Of a stretch of DNA of 64,000 bases, positions 58,171 to 64,000 are shown one piece after another. The stretch's first letter is position 1; every line of letters starts with the position of its first letter. A program made the translations under genes and the position numbers. The DNA comes from Rhodococcus qingshengii. GTDB taxonomy: Bacteria > Actinomycetota > Actinomycetes > Mycobacteriales > Mycobacteriaceae. The notes beneath the pieces were generated by a model. It searched no databases. It worked only from the letters and a program-made list of their open reading frames with translations, and was not told the DNA's origin. The stretch spans positions 819,850 to 883,849 of the forward strand of contig NZ_JAJNCL010000002.1 in assembly GCF_021025955.1 (NCBI RefSeq). Direction: 5' to 3'.

Positions 58171-60371
58171 TGCCAACCGAAATGTCCCCGTCGGGTATCG
58201 CACCGGACAATCACGATCTGGAACTGTTGGCGCGCGGTGAACACCACGATCCGCACAGTGTCCTCGGCGCCCATCGCCACGCCAACGGCACCGTTCTGCG
58301 AGCGTTGCGTCCCAACGCCGAGTCCGTCAGCGCCGTCATCGGCGGCAAAAACTTTCCTCTCGAACATGTTTCGAACGGAATCTTCGCGGCTCTGGTCCCC
58401 TACCCCGACCTGATCGACTATCGCTATTCCGTGAAGTACCCGGGTGGCCACACGGTTCTCGCAGCCGACCCTTACCGATTCCTGCCTACTCTCGGTGAAC
58501 TCGACCTTCACCTGTTCGGCGAAGGTCGGCACGAACGACTGTGGGACATCCTCGGCGCACATCCGCGTTCTTACGAGACACCGGACGGACCCGTCGACGG
58601 CACCTCGTTCGCCGTCTGGGCTCCGGCCGCCCGCGGTGTGACCGTCGTTGGCGACTTCGACGGGTGGAGTGGGCAATTCGCCCCCATGCGAGTCCTCGGC
58701 TCCACCGGAGTCTGGGAAATCTTCCTGCCCGACATCCCAGTCGGTTCGCTGTACAAGTTCCGGGTCCACGGCCACGACGGCTCGGTTCGCGACAAGGCCG
58801 ATCCCATGGCGTTCGGTACCGAGGTCCCGCCGGCGACGGCGTCGCGGGTGACCACCAGTTCCCACGTGTGGAACGACGCGGCCTGGCTGGAAACCCGCGC
58901 GGGTGTCGACCCTTCGCAGTCGCCGATGAGCGTGTACGAGGTGCACCTCGGATCGTGGCGTCCCGGACTCGACTATCGGCAGATGGCCGAGCAACTCGCC
59001 GAGTACGTCACCACAACCGGATTCACCCACGTCGAACTCCTGCCGGTCTCCGAGCACCCGTTCGGTGGCTCTTGGGGATACCAGGTCACGTCGTACTACG
59101 CACCGACGTCCCGCTTCGGTACGCCCGACGATTTCCGTTGGTTCGTCGACCACCTGCATGCCGCAGGAATAGGCGTCATCGTCGACTGGGTGCCCGCGCA
59201 TTTCCCCAAGGACGAGTGGGCCCTTGCCCGCTTCGACGGAACTCCCCTCTACGAGCACGCCGATCCGCGTCGCGGCGAGCAGTTAGACTGGGGCACATAC
59301 GTATTCGACTTCGGACGTCGTGAGGTCCGGAACTTCCTCGTCGCCAACGCCTTGTTCTGGCTCGAGGAGTTCCATATCGACGGACTACGCGTCGACGCCG
59401 TCGCATCGATGCTGTACCTGGACTACTCACGTCCGGAAGGTGGATGGACTCCCAACATTCACGGTGGCCGCGAGAATCTCGAAGCCGTTGCGTTCCTGCA
59501 GGAGATGAACGCCACCGTTCACAAGAATCATCGAGGAGTCGTCACCGTCGCCGAGGAGTCGACGGCGTGGCCCGGAGTCACACGGGCGACCAATGTCGGC
59601 GGCCTCGGCTTCAACATGAAGTGGAACATGGGGTGGATGCACGACACTCTCGGTTTCCTCGGTCACGACCCGGTGCACCGGACGTACCACCATCACGAGA
59701 TCACTTTCTCGCTGATGTACGCGTGGAGCGAGAACTACCTGCTACCGATCAGCCACGACGAGGTGGTGCACGGCAAGGGAACTCTGTGGACGAGGATGCC
59801 CGGCAACGACTTCGCCAAGGCGGCCGGCCTGCGCTCACTGCTCGCGTACATGTGGGCGCATCCTGGCAAGCAACTGCTGTTCATGGGACAGGAGTTCGGC
59901 CAGAGCGCGGAATGGTCCGAAGAACGCGGCCTCGACTGGTGGCAGCTCGACGATCAGTACACAGGCACTCTCCATCGCGGCGTCCAGCGACTGGTCGGCG
60001 ATCTCAACTCCGCGTACCGACGCCATCCGGCCATGTGGACCCTCGACACCTCCCCCGGCGGATACTCCTGGATCGACGCCAACGACACCGAGAACAACGT
60101 CCTCAGTTTTCTGCGTTACGGTACTGACGGTTCGATTGTCGCCTGCCTGTTCAACTTCTCGGGCAGCGAACACTCGAGCTACCGCGTGGGGCTACCAGAG
60201 CCCGGCCGATGGGTGGAAATTCTCAACACCGATGCCGAGGTGTACGGCGGCTCCGGAGTCGGGAACCTCGGAGCGGTCACGGCAACGTCGCATTCGTGGC
60301 ACGGTCGGCCAGCCTCCGCACAGGTGGCGCTGCCAGCTGCTGGAGCGATTTGGATAAGTCTGGAGCGTTGA
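58170..60371 (+). CDS. glgB: 1,4-alpha-glucan branching enzyme
   Basis: Adds alpha-1,6 branches to the glucan made by GlgE. 733 residues, the usual length. ATG at 58170 overlaps the glgE stop (TGATG). N-terminal carbohydrate-binding domain, then GH13: nucleophile Asp409 ([10 protein letters not shown]), acid/base Glu462 (V-A-E-E-S-T-A-W-P), and [12 protein letters not shown]. The longer open frame upstream lies inside glgE. The order glgE-glgB, with glgP divergent, is as Rv1326c-Rv1328. Confidence 0.96.
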
Positions 60372-61819
60372 TGGTCGGCCGGCGAGTAGTCATTGTCACG
60401 TCGTCACTGTTGGCAGTGGCCGCACTGCTCGCCGGTTGTGCCCATGGAACGAGTGGCCACGCCGTCTCGATTTATCACGATCCCTTCCGCGTCGCCGGAC
60501 TCGACGCAACGGCAGGACCAAGTGGGTTACGCCCGGGAGCCCCCAATGCCGACCGAGCCATCACCGGCACCGACGGCGGGGATATCGACGCCCTGGCGGG
60601 CAACGCCATCACCGACATCGAAACCTACTGGGCCGCCGAGTACCCGGCTCTGTTCGACAAGCCCTTCGAGCCGGTCGACGAGCTGATCTCGTGGGACCCC
60701 ACCGAATCGAACGGTCCGGACTTCTGTGAGGAGACCACCGAAGAACTCATCAACGCCGGGTATTGCAGCATCGATCACACCATCGGTTGGGATCGCGAAC
60801 TGCTGCTGCCCGAGGTGCGCGAGAAGTTCGGTGAAGTGGCCGTTGCCTTCATCTTCGCGCACGAGTACGGCCACGCCGTTCAACGCAAAGCCGGGATCGT
60901 CGGCGGTAAACGAGATGCCGCCCTGGTGCGCGAACAGCAAGCCGACTGTTTCGGTGGGGCCTTCTTGCGGCACGTCGCCGAGGACAAGGCAGCACACTTC
61001 ACGATGAACACCTCCGACGGACTCAACAAGGTGTTGGCGTCGGCTGTCGCCATCCGCGACGAAGACCCTAATGATCCTGAGAGCCATCATGGTTCGGCTT
61101 TCGAGCGCGTCACCGCCACTCAGATCGGATTCACCGACGGCGCCGGCGCCTGCGCGAAGATGGACGCCGACGAAATCGAGTCACGACGCGCAGACCTCCC
61201 GCAGCAGTTCGCCGAAGGCAACGATTCCGGAGAGCTGCCCGTCACCGAGGCAACTCTCGACGAGTTCGTGAAGACCTTCCAAGCGATCTTCGATCTACCC
61301 GAGCCGCCGAAGGTCGTATTCACCGGCGCAGACACCGGGTGCAGCGATGCCGTTGCGACCGAACCCGTCTCGTACTGCCCGTCGACGAACACCATCGGAA
61401 TCAGCGTCGACGACCTTGCCGAGCGCGGCACGCCGGGTCGCGTCGGGCGACGCGAGTTGATCCAGACCAACATCACCGGTGACTACAACGCCTATGTCCT
61501 GCTCGCGTCGAGGTACACCCTCGCGATGCAGAAGGAGAACGGCCAATCACTCGACACTCCGCAGACTGCCTTGCGCGCCGCCTGCCTGTCCGGCGTCATC
61601 ACCGCAGCGCTCAGTCCCACCAACGCCGCGGCGTCCGGAGCGCAGGTCACACTCTCCCCCGGAGACCTCGACGAAGCCGTATCGGGGCTGCTGACCGACG
61701 GTCTGGCTGCCAGTGACGTCAACGGTGAGACGGTTCCGAGCGGGTTTGCACGTGTCGACGCGTTCCGGACCGGCGTTCTCGGTGGCCGGGAAGTGTGCGA
61801 CAGCCGCTACACGGAGTAG
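60371..61819 (+). CDS. lipoprotein zinc metallopeptidase coupled to glgB
   Basis: 482 residues starting in the ATGA-type overlap with the glgB stop. Signal peptide with lipobox A-L-L-A-G-C and lipid-modified Cys23, so it is anchored outside the cytoplasmic membrane. Zinc site H-E-Y-G-H at residues 164-168 (F-I-F-A-H-E-Y-G-H-A-V-Q) and the third-ligand region R-E-Q-Q-A-D-C-F-G-G, the pattern of the putative neutral zinc metallopeptidase family (PF04228-like). Several Cys could form disulfides. The peptide substrate is unknown; a link with the glucan genes is only by co-translation. Confidence 0.82.
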   Translation: MVGRRVVIVTSSLLAVAALLAGCAHGTSGHAVSIYHDPFRVAGLDATAGPSGLRPGAPNADRAITGTDGGDIDALAGNAITDIETYWAAEYPALFDKPFEPVDELISWDPTESNGPDFCEETTEELINAGYCSIDHTIGWDRELLLPEVREKFGEVAVAFIFAHEYGHAVQRKAGIVGGKRDAALVREQQADCFGGAFLRHVAEDKAAHFTMNTSDGLNKVLASAVAIRDEDPNDPESHHGSAFERVTATQIGFTDGAGACAKMDADEIESRRADLPQQFAEGNDSGELPVTEATLDEFVKTFQAIFDLPEPPKVVFTGADTGCSDAVATEPVSYCPSTNTIGISVDDLAERGTPGRVGRRELIQTNITGDYNAYVLLASRYTLAMQKENGQSLDTPQTALRAACLSGVITAALSPTNAAASGAQVTLSPGDLDEAVSGLLTDGLAASDVNGETVPSGFARVDAFRTGVLGGREVCDSRYTE

Positions 61820-61837
61820 CGACTGCCGGTCCACACG

Positions 61838-62788
61838 TCAGTAGAGAGCGGAAGCCAACTTACGACGGGCCGCGATGACGATCGGTTCTGCTGGGTCGAA
61901 CAGTTCGAACAATTCGAGCAGGCGCGTCCGAGCGACAGCCTTGTCGTCGCCAGCAGTTCGCGAGACCACCGAGATCAAGCGGGCGAACGACGCCTCGGGT
62001 TGCTGGGCGAACATTTCCAGGTCGGCCGCAGCGAACTGCAGTTCGAGATTGGAAGGATCAGCATCCGCGGCCGCAATCGACTCGGGATCGACACCCTGAA
62101 CCCGAGCCATGAACTTCACCTGGCGGACAGCGCTTTTGGCCTCCGCATTGTTGGGTTCGGCGTCGAGAATCACCTGGTACGCAGCGATGGCCGCGTCGAG
62201 ATCGCCCTCGTCCAGCGCGGTTTCAGCGGCCACGAAGCGTGGATCCTCGACCTCCTCCACCGGTTCATCCGCGTCGGACACCGGCCCACTCAACTTGCCC
62301 TCGACGGCTTGGAGCACTGCGTCGAACCACTGGCTGAGCTGCGCCTCCGGCTGAGCGCCCTGGAAATCGGCCAACGGCTGACCAGCCGCGACGGCAACAA
62401 CCGTCGGCACCGACTGGACACCGAATGCCTGCGCGATACGAGGGCTCATGTCGACGTCGACGTTGGCAAGAATCCACTTGCCGCCGGCTTGCGCTGCAAA
62501 TGATTCGAGAACTTCGGTGAACACGACCGAGGGCTCGTATGCGCGGCCACCGATGTTGACGATCACCGGCACCTGGCTCGACTTCAGCAGGACTTCGCTT
62601 TCGAAGTTCTCCTCGGTCACCTCGATCACTGCCCCGGAGACAGCAGAAACGGCCCCGTCGCCGCTGGTATTACGCGGCGGTGGTGGGGCCGTGGCCCGCT
62701 CTTTGAAGGCGGACAAGTCGACTGCGCCGCTCATGGCGGCAGCAACTGCGGACGAACGCGCGGGGGGCCTGGAACCTGGTCGAGTCAC
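61838..62788 (-). CDS. thioredoxin-fold/TPR protein lacking CxxC (Rv1324-like)
   Basis: 316 residues. After a ~50-residue Pro-rich leader, residues ~55-160 form a thioredoxin fold (V-I-E-V-T-E-E-N-F, V-P-T-V-V-A-V with the cis-Pro), but the active-site position reads N-I-G-G-R-A-Y-E-P, so there is no redox pair. The C-terminal half has tetratricopeptide-like helices (A-L-D-E-G-D-L-D-A-A-I-A-A-Y). E. coli CnoX/YbbN has the same layout and acts as a chaperone-holdase, a plausible role here. GTG start with GGGAG upstream. Convergent with the metallopeptidase gene. Confidence 0.85.
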   Translation of the reverse strand: MTRPGSRPPARSSAVAAAMSGAVDLSAFKERATAPPPPRNTSGDGAVSAVSGAVIEVTEENFESEVLLKSSQVPVIVNIGGRAYEPSVVFTEVLESFAAQAGGKWILANVDVDMSPRIAQAFGVQSVPTVVAVAAGQPLADFQGAQPEAQLSQWFDAVLQAVEGKLSGPVSDADEPVEEVEDPRFVAAETALDEGDLDAAIAAYQVILDAEPNNAEAKSAVRQVKFMARVQGVDPESIAAADADPSNLELQFAAADLEMFAQQPEASFARLISVVSRTAGDDKAVARTRLLELFELFDPAEPIVIAARRKLASALY

Positions 62789-62839
62789 GACTCCCAGTTT
62801 GTCACGAGTTGCGCGAAGCTACGTAGAGGGATGCAGCAC

Positions 62840-63202
62840 TCAGACGAGCGCCGCGTTGCCCTTGGCAGCCTCGAACTCTGTGGACAGCTCACCGAGCTTG
62901 CCGTTTCGCACTGCCCAGCGCTCGAATATGACGGTGCCGAACGGCGGAACGCTCGAGATCAGCGCAAGGATCGTGGTCTTGATGTCCCACTTGAGCGACC
63001 ACGCGGTCAGGAGGGCAACAACGATGAACACCAGGAAGCCGGCGGTTCCGTGGACCATTCCGGGGATGCGAATCGCTTCTTCGTGTCCGAGGACCCACTT
63101 GAAGAACATGGCAACCAGCAAAGCCGCCCAGGTCACAGCTTCCCACCACGCCACCAGACGGAAGCGTTTCGCGGGAGTGGATACGTCAAAGATGTTCGCC
63201 AT
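62840..63202 (-). CDS. DUF3817 membrane protein, second copy
   Basis: 120 residues from the ATG at 63202; a TTG at 63223 is less likely. Three hydrophobic helices with W-E-A-V-T-W-A-A-L-L-V-A-M-F, H-G-T-A-G-F-L-V-F-I-V-V and L-A-L-I-S-S-V-P-P-F-G-T, ending R-W-A-V-R-N-G-K. Same family as 43631-43996 but clearly diverged. Function unknown. It lies 51 bases upstream of the thioredoxin-fold gene on the same strand. Confidence 0.85.
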   Translation of the reverse strand: MANIFDVSTPAKRFRLVAWWEAVTWAALLVAMFFKWVLGHEEAIRIPGMVHGTAGFLVFIVVALLTAWSLKWDIKTTILALISSVPPFGTVIFERWAVRNGKLGELSTEFEAAKGNAALV

Positions 63203-63220
63203 GAGGCCATTGTGCCCGAA

Positions 63221-63242
63221 CAACTACGACGCCCCGTAGTTG
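63221..63242 (-). terminator. short hairpin after the thiolase gene
   Basis: 8-base arms CAACTACG (63221-63228) and CGTAGTTG (63235-63242) with a 6-base loop, downstream of the thiolase stop on the minus strand. Weaker than the other terminators in the window. Confidence 0.45.
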
Positions 63243-63302
63243 TGTGAGGAAAACCACGGGGCGCCGCTGAGCGAGAGCACTAGTTCAGGTGTATTGAGAC
63301 AC

Positions 63303-64000
63303 TCAGGCCTTGGGGACGCGGACGATGAGTGCGTCGCCTTGTCCGCCGCCGCCGCAGAGTGCGGCTGCGCCGATGCCGCCGCCGCGGCGTTGCAGTTCGA
63401 GGGCGAGGTGCAGGGCGATGCGGGCGCCGGACATGCCGAGGGGGTGTCCGACGGCGATGGCGCCGCCGTTGACGTTGACCTTGGCGGGGTCGAGGCCGAG
63501 TTCGCGGGTGGAGGCGATCCCGACGGCGGCGAATGCTTCGTTGATTTCGACGAGGTCGAGGTCGGTGGGGTCGATACCTTCCTTGGCGCAGGCCTTGGCG
63601 ATGGCGCGGGCGGGCTGGGACTGGAGGGTGGAGTCCGGTCCGGCGACGACGCCGTGGGCACCGATTTCCGCGATCCAGGTCAGGCCGAGTTCTTCGGCCT
63701 TGGCTTTGCTCATCACGATCACGGCGGCGGCGCCGTCGGAGATCGGGGAGGCGGAGCCGGCGGTGATGGTGCCGTCCTTGCTGAACGCGGGACGCAGTTT
63801 GCCGAGGGATTCGGTGGTGGTGTCGGCGCGGATGCCTTCGTCCTGGGCGACGACGATGGGGTCGCCTTTGCGTTGGGGGATGGAGACGGGGACGACTTCG
63901 TTGTCGAAGTAGCCGTCTTTCCAGGCGCGGGCCGCGTTCTGGTGGGAGGCGGCGGCGAAGGCGTCCTGCTCGGCGCGGGTGATGTGGGCGGTTTCTTGTT
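63303..64000 (-). CDS. fadA4: acetyl-CoA C-acetyltransferase, C-terminal part
   Basis: Thiolase; the frame runs off the right edge, so only the last ~232 residues are visible and the N-terminal nucleophilic Cys is outside. The C-terminal catalytic motifs are present: N-E-A-F-A-A-V near the middle, [14 protein letters not shown] with the catalytic His, and [11 protein letters not shown] with the second Cys. R-K-G-D-P-I-V-V and [11 protein letters not shown] are typical of acetyl-CoA acetyltransferases. By position it corresponds to Rv1323 (fadA4). Codons are almost all C-ended (GCC, GGC, CTC), a sharper bias than in neighbouring genes and consistent with high expression. Confidence 0.92.
   Translation of the reverse strand, partial: QETAHITRAEQDAFAAASHQNAARAWKDGYFDNEVVPVSIPQRKGDPIVVAQDEGIRADTTTESLGKLRPAFSKDGTITAGSASPISDGAAAVIVMSKAKAEELGLTWIAEIGAHGVVAGPDSTLQSQPARAIAKACAKEGIDPTDLDLVEINEAFAAVGIASTRELGLDPAKVNVNGGAIAVGHPLGMSGARIALHLALELQRRGGGIGAAALCGGGGQGDALIVRVPKA

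Overview
The window is one contiguous piece of a GC-rich actinobacterial chromosome, most likely Rhodococcus or a close mycolic-acid-containing relative. It encodes a single-chain type I fatty acid synthase with AcpS, a CmrA-like mycolate reductase, a DesA3-like desaturase system and the GlgE alpha-glucan pathway. Three gene blocks follow the order I recall from Mycobacterium tuberculosis: 17268-22797 resembles Rv2509-Rv2511 plus tRNA-His; 27960-40913 resembles Rv2520c-Rv2524c (DUF3618, bcp, M20 peptidase, acpS, fas); 43227-64000 resembles Rv1343c-Rv1323 in inverted order. The locus comparisons are from memory, not from a search.

Layout. 1-5202: nitrogen assimilation (type III glutamine synthetase cut by the window edge, secreted DUF4185 protein, glutamate dehydrogenase). 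5557-7833: a PucR-type regulator followed by four tiny genes of 37-55 codons; three share a hydrophobic helix ending in an [N/S]-A-G-S motif. This is the least explained part of the window. 7867-13103: desaturase and its reductase, divergent from a FabR/DesT-like TetR repressor with a matching palindrome between them, then an epoxide-hydrolase-like enzyme and a thioesterase. 13093-18681: an Atg22-like transporter, a PadR regulator with a repeat tail fused by ATGA overlap to fadH, cmrA, and an exported protein. 18817-22797: a lysA-like decarboxylase, a HerA-like ATPase, orn and tRNA-His.

22906-27932 is an accessory-looking stretch. Two 56-bp hairpin repeats bracket a divergent MerR/dehydrogenase pair. 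After an L,D-transpeptidase, two identical tRNA-Lys genes inside 109-bp direct repeats bracket an amidase gene that a 10-bp tandem duplication has frameshifted. 27960-40913 is the lipid core: bcp, M20 peptidase, TetR regulator, acpS and the 3102-residue Fas.

41333-64000 holds housekeeping genes: tRNA-Leu, a racemase, two small membrane proteins preceded by a 24-bp tandem repeat, rdgB, rph, a cAMP-phosphodiesterase-like hydrolase, rhomboid, P1-family peptidase, DUF2017, clpS, the NAD-salvage pair pncB-pncA, dinG, then glgP divergent from the coupled glgE-glgB-metalloprotease genes, a thioredoxin-fold protein without CxxC, a DUF3817 protein and the 3' part of a thiolase gene. Most convergent gene pairs are separated by strong perfect hairpins. 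I see no rRNA, CRISPR array, prophage or intact insertion sequence.
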